DNA of 64,000 bases, taken from NCBI GenBank assembly GCA_030141605.1, contig JAQGDQ010000561.1, positions 1 to 64,000 of the forward strand. The letters are read 5' to 3'. This stretch comes from Tubiluchus corallicola. Lineage: Eukaryota > Priapulida > Priapulimorpha > Priapulimorphida > Tubiluchidae. Below the pieces are notes generated by a model. That model had not been told where the DNA came from and searched no databases. It saw only the letters and a program-made list of their open reading frames with translations. This document shows positions 1 through 13,400 of the stretch, one piece after another. The stretch's first letter is position 1, and the number at the start of each line of letters is the position of its first letter. Both the position numbers and the translations under genes were made by a program.

Positions 1-87
1 TAACATAATATATTTTATAATAGTTACATACACAACACAAACAATATTAAACAGTGCAATTGTCTACGTAAACTAATCATTAATTAA

Positions 88-543
88 CCCTTTCAGTCCC
101 AAATTATTTTTAATAAGAAAAATTTTTTAGCTTAGTACTTTTGTTCAGTATGTCCATCTGGTTTCCACATAATAATTATTTTTTTCTACCTGTGCCAGTG
201 TGCTAAATATAGCCTGTATCCCACGGGATACATTGGGATTCAATGGAAGCATAAAATGTGCTTCATTTTGCAACTGCGGATAATTTTTTAAAGTATTTAA
301 CACATTTAGTATGCACGCTATGCTGATCTGTACAAAGTCGTCTCTAAAGTACTGTACCTTGCGCAGTTTTTATGCTATGTAGATTTTCTAGTTTCCCATT
401 TTATCACTATTTTTAGTCCATTGTTATTGGCTTAAATCAAAATAACTATTAACAGATCATATAACTGTCACTTTTAAAATTTTATTAATTCTCAAGGCAG
501 AAAATATTTTCGTGTCCCACGGGATACAACGGGTATGAAAGGG
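88..543 (+). mobile_element. piggyBac-like MITE, copy 1 (456 bp)
   Basis: Flanked on both sides by TTAA (84-87 and 544-547) with inverted ends CCCTTTCAGTCCC and GGGTATGAAAGGG. TTAA duplication and CCCTTT ends are typical of the piggyBac superfamily. It has no transposase. It contains two near-palindromes, TATCCCACGGGATA and GTCCCACGGGATAC. Confidence 0.88.
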
Positions 544-1236
544 TTAATAACTAACCCATCTAAACGGGGAGTAATGTTCTGGGTTCTCTACGATACAGTA
601 TCTACACATTACCAATGAGTTATTTTGACAAAAGACTTTTATAACATTCGCAGCGATAAAAATGCAGCATAAAGATCTCTTGCACCTCCCCTTCACCCCC
701 CCCCCCGTTACCAATCGATCACCCAAGAACCTCTTATACCGGAAGTGGTTGTCACAATGTCCGCACGTGTCCAGTGTAAAAATAAAGCGCATTTTGTCGG
801 GCGCATTTATTTTCGCTGACTGATCCTTTTCACGATTACCGTTGACTTTTTGACTCACATTAGTCACGCCGCGAGAGAGAACCACCGGTCATTTTTTCCA
901 GCAGCCAACCCCCAGACGTGCTCACCCCCGTGAAATATGTTACTCACGATTCCGAGGTTAATTCTCCCGTGAGTAAGACGGGGCCTGGATCTAACGTTCA
1001 AGGTTACTATTATAGCTTGTGTAATTGTGTATTTTTATTCGGGCATGCATAGCTGATGACAATAATTAGATGGGGCAACGACTCAAAATTGCTCTAATCT
1101 CTTTTTAGCATCATAATAATACCGGCAAAGTCTAGTAAACAAGGACAGTAAGCGTCACGACAAAGACCTACGCACAGGAGAAACACTTACCCTGCTTTGC
1201 TCAAAATAACAAAAATAGCGACACGTTATGAAGGTA
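544..1236. other. Unannotated DNA before the 54-bp array
   Basis: The minus-strand 113-codon frame 544..885 has no recognisable domain and overlaps the MITE end. A C9 run stands at 699. I see no gene here. Confidence 0.4.
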
Positions 1237-4200
1237 TAGATATCATTTTGAGAAAACTAGTATCTCTCTCTTAAAAACAATCTTTATCAAAGTATCACCC
1301 ATTTTGAGGAAACTAATATCTCTTTGACAAACAATCTTTATCAAGGTATCACACATTTTGAGAAAACTAGTATCTCTCTTAAAAACAATCTTTATCAAGA
1401 TATCACCCATTTTGAGGAAACTAATATCTCTTTGACAAACAATCTTTATCAAGGTATCACACATTTTGAGAAAACTAGTATCTCTCTTAAAAACAATCTT
1501 TATCAAGATGTCAACCATTTTGAGAAAACTAATATCTCTTTGACAAACAATCTTTATCAAGGTATCACACATTTTGAGAAAACTAGTATCTCTCTTAAAA
1601 ACAATCTTTATCAAGATGTCAACCATTTTGAGAAAACTAATATCTCTTTGACAAACAATCTTTATCAAGGTATCACACATTTTGAGAAAACTAGTATCTC
1701 TCTTAAAAACAATCTTTATCAAGATGTCAACCATTTTGAGAAAACTAATATCTCTTTGACAAACAATCTTTATCAAGGTATCACACATTTTGAGAAAACT
1801 AGTATCTCTCTTAAAAACAATCTTTATCAAGATGTCAACCATTTTGAGAAAACTAATATCTCTTTGACAAACAATCTTTATCAAGGTATCACACATTTTG
1901 AGAAAACTAGTATCTCTCTTAAAAACAATCTTTATCAAGATGTCAACCATTTTGAGAAAACTAATATCTCTTTGACAAACAATCTTTATCAAGGTATCAC
2001 ACATTTTGAGAAAACTAGTATCTCTCTTAAAAACAATCTTTATCAAGATGTCAACCATTTTGAGAAAACTAATATCTCTTTGACAAACAATCTTTATCAA
2101 GGTATCACACATTTTGAGAAAACTAGTATCTCTCTTAAAAACAATCTTTATCAAGATGTCAACCATTTTGAGAAAACTAATATCTCTTTGACAAACAATC
2201 TTTATCAAGGTATCACACATTTTGAGAAAACTAGTATCTCTCTTAAAAACAATCTTTATCAAGATGTCAACCATTTTGAGAAAACTAATATCTCTTTGAC
2301 AAACAATCTTTATCAAGGTATCACACATTTTGAGAAAACTAGTATCTCTCTTAAAAACAATCTTTATCAAGATGTCAACCATTTTGAGAAAACTAGTATC
2401 TCTTTGACAACAATCTTTATCAAGATGTCAACCATTTTGAGAAAATTAGTATCTCTCTTAAAAACAATCTTTATCAAGATGTCAACCATTTTGAGAAAAC
2501 TAGTATCTCTTTGACAAACAATCTTTATCAAGGTATCACCCATTTTGAGAAAACTAGTATCTCTTTGACAAACTATCTTTATCAAGATGTCAACCATTTT
2601 GAGAAAACTAGTATCTCTTTGACAAACTATCTTTATCAAGATGTCAACCATTTTGAGAAAACTAGTATCTCTTTGACAAACAATCTTTATCAAGATGTCA
2701 ACCATTTTGAGAAAACTAGTATCTCTTTGACAAACTATCTTTATCAAGATGTCAACCATTTTGAGAAAACTAGTATCTCTTTGACAAACTATCTTTATCA
2801 AGATGTCAACCATTTTGAGAAAACTAGTATCTCTTTGACAAACTATCTTTATCAAGGTATCACGCATTTTGAGAAAACTAGTATCTCTTTGACAAACTAT
2901 CTTTATCAAGATATCAACCATTTTGAGAAAACTAGTATCTCTTTGACAAACTATCTTTATCAAGGTATCACGCATTTTGAGAAAACTAGTATCTCTTTGA
3001 CAAACAATCTTTATCAAGATGTCAACCATTTTGAGAAAACTAGTATCTCTTTGACAAACTATCTTTATCAAGGTATCAACCATTTTGAGAAAACTAGTAT
3101 CTCTTTGACAAACTATCTTTATCAAGATGTCAACCATTTTGAGAAAACTAGTATCTCTTTGACAAACTATCTTTATCAAGATGTCAACCATTTTGAGAAA
3201 ACTAGTATCTCTTTGACAAACTATCTTTATCAAGATGTCAACCATTTTGAGAAAACTAGTATCTCTTTGACAAACTATCTTTATCAAGGTATCACGCATT
3301 TTGAGAAAACTAGTATCTCTTTGACAAACTATCTTTATCAAGATATCAACCATTTTGAGAAAACTAGTATCTCTTTGACAAACTATCTTTATCAAGATGT
3401 CAACCATTTTGAGAAAACTAGTATCTCTTTGACAAACTATCTTTATCAAGATGTCAACCATTTTGAGAAAACTAGTATCTCTTTGACAAACTATCTTTAT
3501 CAAGATATCAACCATTTTGAGAAAACTAGTATCTCTTTGACAAACTATCTTTATCAAGATGTCAACCATTTTGAAAAACTAGTATCTCTTTGACAAACTA
3601 TCTTTATCAAGATATCAACCATTTGAGAAAACTAGTATCTCTTTGACAAATATCTTTATCAAGATGTCAACCATTTGAGAAAACTAGTATCTCTTTGACA
3701 AACAATCTTTATCAAGATGTCAACCATTTTGAGAAAACTAGTATCTCTTTGACAAACTATCTTTATCAAGATGTCAACCATTTTGAGAAAACTAGTATCT
3801 CTTTGACAAACTATCTTTATCAAGGTATCACGCATTTTGAGAAAACTAGTATCTCTTTGACAAACTATCTTTATCACGATATCAACCATTTTGAGAAAAC
3901 TAGTATCTCTTTGACAAACTATCTTTATCAAGGTATCACGCATTTTGAGAAAACTAGTATCTCTTTGACAAACAATCTTTATCAAGATGTCAACCATTTT
4001 GAGAAAACTAGTATCTCTTTGACAAACTATCTTTATCAAGATGTCAACCATTTTGAGAAAACTAGTATCTCTTTGACAAACTATCTTTATCAAGATGTCA
4101 ACCATTTTGAGAAAACTAGTATCTCTTTGACAAACAATCTTTATCAAGATGTCAACCATTTTGAGAAAACTAGTATCTCTCATAAAAACAATCTTTATCA

Positions 4201-4858
4201 AGATGTCAACCATTTTGAGAAAACTAGTATCTCTTTGACAAACTATCTTTATCAAGGCATCACGCATTTTGAGAAAACTAGTATCTCTTTGACAAACTAT
4301 CTTTATCAAGATATCAACCATTTTGAGAAAACTAGTATCTCTTTGACAAACTATCTTTATCAAGGTATCACGCATTTTGAGAAAACTAGTATCTCTTTGA
4401 CAAACAATCTTTATCAAGATGTCAACCATTTTGAGAAAACTAGTATCTCTTTGACAAACTATCTTTATCAAGATGTCAACCATTTTGAGAAAACTAGTAT
4501 CTCTTTGACAAACTATCTTTATCAAGATGTCAACCATTTTGAGAAAACTAGTATCTCTTTGACAAACAATCTTTATCAAGATGTCAACCATTTTGAGAAA
4601 ACTAGTATCTCTTTGACAAACTATCTTTATCAAGGTATCACGCATTTTGAGAAAACTAGTATCTCTCATAAAAACAATCTTTATCAAGATGTCAAGCATT
4701 TTGAGAAAACTAGTATCTCTTTGACAAACAATCTTTATGAAGATGTCAACCATTTTGAGAAAACTAGTATCTCTTTGACAAACTATCTTTATCAAGATGT
4801 CAACCATTTTGAGAAAACTAGTATCTCTTTGACAAACTATCTTTATCAAGGTATGCGT
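1237..4858. repeat. 54-bp minisatellite, about 67 units, with a 108-bp higher-order segment
   Basis: The unit runs ACAAACTATCTTTATCAAG, then ATGTCAACCATTTTGAG, then AAAACTAGTATCTCTTTG. From about 1237 to 2390 two unit types alternate strictly (one with AAAAACAATC and ATGTCAACC, the other with GACAAACAATC and GTATCACAC), making a 108-bp higher-order repeat. From about 2400 on, the units are more uniform. Because 54 is divisible by three and no unit has a stop in certain frames, long open frames appear on both strands (18-residue periods). These are by-products of the repeat. It lies downstream of INCENP. Confidence 0.95.
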
Positions 4859-4861
4859 ACT

Positions 4862-6570
4862 TGATCCTACCACATTTGACAACACTGGATTATTTTTATT
4901 TACAAATTTATTCACAACTGCAAGCAAAATAAACAACAACATTGATTTCTGCTGTGAAAATGCACAACAACAACAACAACAACAAAAAAAAAACAAAAAT
5001 ATTCTTTCATCATGTTTATTGGTCGTAAATATAGCGTACAGTGCAAAATTTCGTTTTTTCAATAAACAATAGTAAAATTAAATTACTTAGCAAGACTGTA
5101 TTCTGAAAATCCTATTTTTTAATGCTGATGCAAACAATTATTTTTATAATGACTTGTAACAACGAATTTCTCAACACAAACAGTTTTGATGGGGACGTTA
5201 CATGTACAAAGTTCGCATGCTGCTGACACCTACCGGCGACGGAACTAACTGCATATACAAAATTCGCATGCTGCTGACACCTACCGGCAGCAGAACTAAC
5301 TAAAAAACTTAAGAAAAATGCACAAACATGAGAAAAAATTATATCATGCAATAACAAGTGTGGCATATGCTAAACCCTTAACTATTAACCACCGTACAAA
5401 GCAATAAATATTTACAACAACAATGTACTTTAGTTTTCTCATATCCGCTTCAAAATTCATCAACATAAAAAAACAGCCCGTCGCTGATTTAATTAATACA
5501 AATTTACATAAAAAGTGTTAGTTTTAAATCGGGAATGTTTGCAAGCCAAAAATTAAGAAAAATCTTCTTTACGTGAAATCAACTCGCACATAAACGAATT
5601 AAACAAAATTTATTTGAAACGTGCCACTCAACTCATAAATGAGACAAATTCACAAATTGCAAACATCGAGAATGTATCATACTAAAAATAAACATTTTCT
5701 TTACGACAAAAAGAATGAACTACAAAATTAAATGCGAATATACCTGACGACGATAACGATGACGTTACTTAGAAAAGTACGATAGCTCTAACATCATGTT
5801 CACGAATAGAAAACTGCATAATCTAACAATGTTATGTACATAGAAAAGCGTACGCTTTCACAACATTAAGTTCGCGTCAATGTAACCGAAAAATGTCTCG
5901 TAAATTTTGAACAATCTTTGCGCCACGAAAGCTGCAAAGAAAAAATTCACATTCTCTCTACTCTAGTTTGCAAAATGGTAAAATGTAACATACATTTGAA
6001 CTACGTATATCAGATATTTCACGCAAACAACAATGCAGATGTGGACGACCAGCATACTCATTTAATAGAACATTCAGATTTACCTTGAACAATACAAGAC
6101 AAATGGCAACCGATCGCTTAAATAATATCAAACGTTCCTTGCTGCTTGGTTATTGAGTCTTTGACACTTCTAGTAACAAACAGAGTCAATGGATCATGCC
6201 CCAACGTCCCGCCAAGCGCAAACTAAGCAGCAGAATCCTGTCGTTATGCATACCTTTCCTTCTAGCACTATTCCACTTGAGATACGCTATAATGTGTTTT
6301 CTGGTAAACTAAGGAGGGGTTTTTGGTTAGGGCAGCTAGGTTGTATAGAATTATGTCAAATAGGGGTTAGTCTGCAACGAGTCGTCTTCAATCTTGTGAA
6401 AATGTGTTTAAAAATTGCCGCTTTCTTTTATTTAACTTTGATTGGTATTCATGTGAGCAAGTGGCTGTTGCCTTGATGTGATTTTGGCGATGGGAAACTT
6501 GTCTAGCCTTCTGTCGTCATGTAGTCATGTTGTACGAGCCACTTCTGCTGTCATTGTAGCAGTTATTGAT
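4862..6570. other. Intergenic AT-rich DNA
   Basis: Besides the CAA run (4967-4985) and the 51-bp duplication (5200), it holds only short frames without family resemblance. 6189..6476 is an open frame of 95 codons with no signal I recognise. Confidence 0.4.
5200..5302. repeat. 51-bp tandem duplication
   Basis: TTCGCATGCTGCTGACACCT, ACCGGC, GAACTAACT occurs twice in succession. It is not coding. Confidence 0.85.
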
Positions 6571-6644
<74 letters not shown>

Positions 6645-6658
6645 CGTGCGTGCGTGTG
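6571..6658. repeat. (TG)n microsatellite with CGTG end
   Basis: About 34 TG dinucleotides followed by four GCGT tetramers and TGTG. It gives open frames of alternating Cys-Val or Thr-His, which are not genes. Confidence 0.97.
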
Positions 6659-7267
6659 CTCTGTATTATGTGTTATATCTGTAGTTATCACTTTAACATC
6701 TAAGGTTAGACAGATCGGTGTGACTGGGTCCCCGCCGGGAGAGTCTGAAGATGAGTGGGGACCGAATCTTTCCCCGCGACTCACCTGATCACCCCTTTCC
6801 TTTGTTAGTAATTTTGTATGTGCGCCTTTGTAGACTGTATGATTTGCAGTTGTTTGCGTGGCGTTGATGTAATTTGAGTTTAATTTCACCCAGACTATCT
6901 TACAACCACAGCAGCTATGTCTCTTTACATAAAAAATCCCCCACAACGCACCTGTGTAAACCCGACAATACAATAATATTACAATACACCTGTTGCTTTA
7001 ACAGTAATATTCACAGTAAGAATAATTTGAGAGTAATGATCATACTTACACTTATTAATTAATAATAAAATACAGAGTCAGAATTTACGGTTCACCCATA
7101 TTCAAATGTCTGTCATTAGAGCCTCACAAAGGACAAGAAATAGTCACTCATGTAATAGCTTGTGATGTCATTAACAGCTTGAGGCTTAGTCGTTTCTCCC
7201 TACCTAAAATATTCAGTTTACACCTATAAAGTAAAAACAGTAAGCAGTGTTCACACTTTTAAAGCGT
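6659..7267 (-). other. 3' flank of INCENP
   Basis: Expected to hold the INCENP 3'UTR and poly(A) site. I find no clear AATAAA on the minus strand close to the stop. An ATTAAA lies near 6878. Confidence 0.35.
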
Positions 7268-7485
7268 TCACATCGTCTGCGCCAAGCTTGCATTCAGAAA
7301 CGAGTAGTCGGCGCCAGGCTTCTGTATCGGCGATTGCCAGTGCGCGGAGCTGCTGCGATGATGAAATCGCCTCCGATGGATCGCGAACATGTCCACCAGT
7401 TCCGGGATCCTGATGGTGTCGAAGATTTCGTCCAAGTTTGGCGGGTTGTAGTGTTGCTGAAGCAGGGCGACTTTCAGCTGCTGAT
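7268..7485 (-). CDS. INCENP: INCENP coding exon 17 (IN-box, second half, stop)
   Basis: Residues 1323-1394 and TGA. Acceptor TTCTCGTTGCAG, phase 1 in. It encodes [16 protein letters not shown] (human HQYYHPPNLLELFGTI) and [14 protein letters not shown] (human RYHKRTSSAVWNSP). The Aurora B target motif is Ser-Ser-Ser here instead of Thr-Ser-Ser. A short tail of about 20 residues follows. I see no clear poly(A) signal just downstream. Confidence 0.96.
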
Positions 7486-10400
7486 CTGCAACGAGAAAGT
7501 TAAAAATCGTTTACGAGTCACGATAAAAAAACATTGTGAAAACAAAAACATTATCCAAAACTTCTTTCCTTCGAGCAAGAAAATCGATAAAGGTTTGCAG
7601 ATTTAAAAACAAGTTCAGGAAAGAAATAGCTAGGAACGAAGATGACAAAAATACAACAGAAGCAGACAAACTGAAAACTAGACAAATTATTTTGAAAATC
7701 ATCCCAAAATACTATTGCAGACATACGCAGGGATGAGAATGACAAATTGTAAAAAACTCTGAGACAGGCCGGGGGTTTGGGGGCCACCAAGAACCCCAAT
7801 GAAGTTCAAGGGGAGCCTCCTTGGAGCCAGCAACAAATTGCAATTTTGTGACCATAGAGAACCTCTAAGTGGACTTAAAATATCAATTACCTTGTTTCAT
7901 GCATAATTTAAAATACCAAACTATCAAGGATACATGATACATAATTGTCTCACAAATGCCTAAGTACTGGCCGCTCCTATGTAAAAATATATAAAAACTG
8001 TCTGCAATTGAATCAAATAACTCCGCACAATTGATTCTATATTTTTATACGTAGAGATATACACGTGGTTACACTGATGTACGTGATGTAAACAAAGTGA
8101 CGGCCTGCCATCTAGCGGTCAGTTTGTGAAATAATGTACTGGGTCCGTACAAATTCTCAATGAATTTACGCGATTTACAAAAATGGCACTACTGGTCTTC
8201 CAAAAACTCGGAATTCCACGTATCCGCGGAAAATTCTCATCCCTGCACGGCCCCCGTCACATCTATGTAACATCTACACAAAAAGGCATTCTGTAAAGAG
8301 CAAAACATCCTACCATGAGCCCAAGGCGGAATATCCTTCCTCGGATCTTCCTCGTCATCTGTGGAATCTTCGGAATTGATATCGTGGATGTTGTAGTTAT
8401 TGAACACTTGCGGCAGCTTCGGGTTGGCACGTTGTGGTGTCATGTCATACCTATTGGCAATAAAATGCATTAGCGTTCACCCTACAATAACTAGTGTTAA
8501 TTATTGCAGTCAGACGTGTCGATTACAGTAAGTCTTTGCTTAACGACGCTAATGCGTTCCGGCAAAATGCGACGTTAAGCGAAATGGCGTTAAACGAAGC
8601 CAAGACTTCCATAGAAAGTAATGTAAAAGAATTGAGATACGTTCCAGAGGCAAAAATTGTATAAATTAAAGGCTTTACGGTTTTACTCATGTTTCTACTG
8701 ATTAATTTCTTTCTGCTTGCATTGAAACCATCTATATATCTTACTTACCTAGCTAGCGGTTTTTCTTTCACTTAAGTCTAGGCAGCAGTTAAACAATAAA
8801 CGATGCAGCCGAGCAAAAACCAAGCCCTGGGTGACCTTGGGAATTCTACCTAGATACCTAATCTGGTTGTTGTAATGACAGGGTGCAGCAAACATTCCTT
8901 CTTACAAAAGTGCGATTTTAGAAAAAAATAATAATGCAATATGAACTGTTTTAATGCATCAAATTAAGTAAAAAAATTTGCTGATAAAATCAAAATTGAC
9001 CTTGAGCCAAGCAAAAAAATTGTCGTTAAAAAGAAACGGCGAGTCATTAAGAGAAAAAAGACGTCAAATTTTCCACGTCGTTAAAACGAACCGTCGCTAA
9101 ATGGGGTGTGGTTAAACGAGGACTGTATGAAACTGTGGAATAAAAAAGCTAAAACACAGTAACTTCAACAGAGCAAATCTTTTGGTCTAGTCCGTAAAGC
9201 TGGCTTATTTACTGACTAGTGTGAGCATGAAATTTCACAATTATTTGTTTTCATCCTAATGATGCTGGGACTTATTTACTGACTAGTGTGAGCATGAAAT
9301 TTCACATTTGTTTTCATCCTAGCAATGCTGGGGCTTATTTACTGACTAGTGTGAGCATGAAATTTCACATTTGTTTTCATCCTAGCAATGCTGGGGCTTA
9401 TTTACTGACTAGTGTGAGCATGAAATTTCACATTTGTTTTCATCCTAGCAATGCTGGGGCTTATTTACTGACTAGTGTGAGCATGAAATTTCACAATTAT
9501 TTGTTTTCATCCTAACGATGCTGGGGCTTATTTACTGACCAGTGTGGGCACTCAAAACGTTCTAGTGTTTTGACCAGAACTGAATTTACTTCATCGGCAA
9601 GGTAATTGGAATTTAACCGTTTCGTACGAATCCTCTGCAAATTAATTTAAGAGACTTATTTTGAACAAAAATCACGAACCAAAATATTTTTCTCGTGTGA
9701 CTGCAATATAGAGAAGAGTTTGCAATATAAAAACATCAACTCCGTTTTTATTCGACAACAAAAACCTAAAATTATTTCGAAAAGTTTTTTCTCATCAGTA
9801 AATGGCAGGTGTTACTCACGAATCCGGGTTTCGCTTTTTCGTTTTTTGCTGCGTCTTTCCGCCGCTGTTGTTCTCCTGAGTAGCGTTGAAAGTTGCGTTC
9901 TTTGCCACCGAGTGATTGTGCATCTGCAGCACCTTGGCGGCAGCGGCTTGTTTCTGTTTCGCGTTTTCCTCCTTGCTGGCCAGCTCGCGTAGTCGTCGCA
10001 GCTCCTGTCACGGGAAGCACAAATGTGTCAGTACAACTGGGATACAAAATCAGAAAACGAGGAAAGCAATCTTGGATGCAGAGAACTTTTATGTTTTTAA
10101 TGCCATCAGACTGAAAAGTTTTTTTTTAATTTTATTTCTTATCTAAAGGTTAAGTCTTGAAGTTTGGTTAAAGGAAGACCGGACGATTGTTTAGATTCAA
10201 TCTCATTTTAATGACTATAAAGCAGGGGTGTGCAAATTGCGGCCCGCGAAGAGATTTGTCAACCTAATGAAAGTGCGGCCCAGGCGATTAATTGAGTGTA
10301 TCCAGCTGAAGTCCGTGCCACGATCCCAAAGATAGTGCGGGTAGTTTTTTTCTACTAGATCGGATGCCATTAACCCTTACAAGACGGTTGTAGCTTAATA

Positions 10401-13400
10401 ACACTGTACTACACAGACTGTGTGATACACATTACTAATATGCATTGTATTGAAATTACCACTATCTGTCCTGAAAGTAGAAATATATGCTTTGTAATAT
10501 AAATTTTAATAACTTCTAAAATAGTTTCTTGAGTGTAGTAATAATGATGTGCTCAAATCGGATGCAAAAAAATCCTTATTAGACCTTTCTGTACTTAGCT
10601 CCTTGATCAAACTGCCTGTGGACCACAGGAATTGCGGGAAAGTTTAATGTGGCCCGGCTAGTGAGATAATTTGCACACCTATGCTATAAACTAACTGAGA
10701 CATAACTATCACTAAGTTTATTACTACTGTCTTGTATTTCTTAATTTATGAGACTTAGATTTAAAGAAAAACTGGACGATTGTTTAGACTCAAACTCATT
10801 TTAATGACTATAAACAAACTATGACTTAACTAAGACGCTGTATACATAAAACATGTAAATTTAAACTCCCGCGATGTCCGTTAGACGCAGCCATTTCGAC
10901 GACAGGTCATTTGAAACAAGTTTAGATAATATTGCGTAAAGTTTGAAAAAAATAATCAGAGCATTCTTAGTGCACACGTCACTAACTAAACAAAATTTTA
11001 AATTACTGTATCTTGTCAATAAGATTAAAAATACATTTTTGGTTAGTGAGTGGTGCACCCTGGTTAGTGAGTGGTGCACCCTGGTGGCGAAAAACATTTT
11101 AAACAATTAATAATTATCTTCTTTAGTTACATAAGTCCTTTAAACGAAGTAAACGAAATGCTAAGTAATATAACTTTGCATGGAAAGTTTTATGGGACAG
11201 TTTAACATTTCCTTTTCTTCCCCTGATTTATTGTCTGTGTAGGTGACGTCATGTAATGGCGCCGTCGGAACAGCATTGCGGGAGATTTAAAATGGAAACA
11301 AACTAAAATTCCTTTCAACGTGAGTACGATATACGCATAAAATTGCTATAAAGTAATAACAATTTTTAATGCGATTTTTCTGAAACCTACATCAGGTACC
11401 CGTTTTTTTATCCTTTAAGTAACTGCTGTGCACAGACAAGTGGGAAAAACCAGTATATGCCCCGTACCAAACAGTAACTGTTTTTCTGGGAGGAAGTCGC
11501 TGAAGAGGCTTTTATAAAAACCTATCCTGGAAAGACCAGTTTGGGAAGAACTCAAGAACCACACATTTGGGATGATTTTGCTTTGGGTTTTTTCTGCTGC
11601 CAAGCCCCGATCTTCGTCATGAAGAGCCATCTGCTGGATTCAAACATCACTTCAATGTGTTTTTTCACGGCCTGTAGCAACCAACATTTGTGCGGTTGCT
11701 AAGTGTTTTGTAGAAACACAACAAAAAACAATGGCTGACTTTAACAGCAATTTTCTCAAGATTATGTTTTTCAGTGCGTAGCCTGCACCTCAACTTCAAT
11801 GTGGATTATCTCAGCTTAGAAATAACATAGAGTGATGAACTTGGTATCAAAATGATCCTCATCAAATGGAGATTCAGGATATGCAAATAACTAGAAAGGT
11901 TAATTGTCGACTTATGGACGATTTTGCTTTGCAAACAAAGAAATAAATCAACATGATTTCTCGAAAAAAAAACAGTTGAAAATAAGTACGAGATTACACT
12001 TAACCATTATGATGTACAGAACTCCAGTAGACAAAAATATCAGAAACACATCAAACCTGTTCCTTTTCTTTTTCTAGCTGTTTTTTGGCCAACCTCTCCT
12101 TCTCCTTTTGCCGCTCTACCTCTTCTTGCAGACGTGCTTGTCTCTCCTTTTCCAGCTGTTTGTCCCTGTAATAATAAACAGATTGTTAAATTTTGCCACG
12201 TGGAATTCGTCACCAAAGAGCGAAAAACAGAAACCCGCTTCTCAAAATCCGGCACTTTTCGAAAGCAGTCTTGTTTTTAACGTACCTTACTTTGTGTAAA
12301 CTACAATTATTGGTATTTTTACTGTATACTCTGGTAACTATGGTAACTATTCGCATCTTCCACCATACAACACAAAGATAAAGGAAAGCAAAAGTATTTT
12401 TCCTGTTGCTTTAATATGTCTCTTTTTTGAAATGTGAAGAATCGATTTTAAACATTTTGACCTTGGTCACAATCACAGAGGAAACAAGTTTTTTTGCAAC
12501 ATTGAGGCTAATTCCGAAAGTGACAGGACACTTTTCGAGGATGCCCATTGACAGAGCTTTAGTAGAAAACCGACTCGGTACAATCTTGGATATGTGAACA
12601 CAGGGTTACTACGCCCATGCTATAATGACACCTGAACAGACTAACTTGTCCATTTTTCATAGTGAATTTTAAAGGAAGACCGAACGATTTTTAATATACT
12701 ACCCCATTTTCAAATACTATACATTTTAACACTATTAATACAGTAAAGCATTTCTGATAATTAAATAATAGATTAAAAACTTAGTCCAACTATTGATGAC
12801 ATCACAAACTAACATAATTTTTAACAGCAAAAACATTCCACGAGCGTGTTGCACGACTTTGTGAAAGCGAAAATTGAAGTACAGTGCTACTATAAGATAT
12901 CCATCGTGTTGTACTAAAACTAGGCAGGTTTTAAGATAAAAATTCAAATTTTAAATTTACAGCTGTGCTCACGCATGAGCTGTCGAACGTGTGCAGTTCG
13001 TCACAAACAAATACATCTGAACTGAGAGGTACAGCACCTGTTTTTTGTGCAATACATTTCCGAAATGCATCTAACAATGCATTTTCGCAAGCACGTAACA
13101 GCGAAAAACCTGGGGCCAAATGTGAAATTTGTCGTTGTACGGTAATAATTCTTTCACGTAAGTCATTTTTGAAAAAACAATAAGTTTGCGTTCAATATTT
13201 GAAAGAGTAGATTGTTTTGACTTACAGTTTCAGATTGGGTCCAGTTTTGCTTTAAGAGTTGATGCAAAAACAAAATGCTTAGGTTGTTTTGCTGGTTTAG
13301 ATGAAGCAAAAATTCTAACCTAGCCACTATCAAGCCAGCCCAACTCAGTGCCGGTCCCAAGCCTGGATAAATAGGGAGGGAGGTAAAAACTGTGCCAAAA

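Noticed and set aside
1243..5062. Frames of 360-467 codons on both strands as surface repeat proteins
   Set aside because: Both strands are open at once because the 54-bp unit is a multiple of three without stops. No signal peptide or conserved ends.
6189..6476. 95-codon plus-strand frame as a small gene
   Set aside because: No recognisable domain, no splice or promoter support, and average composition.
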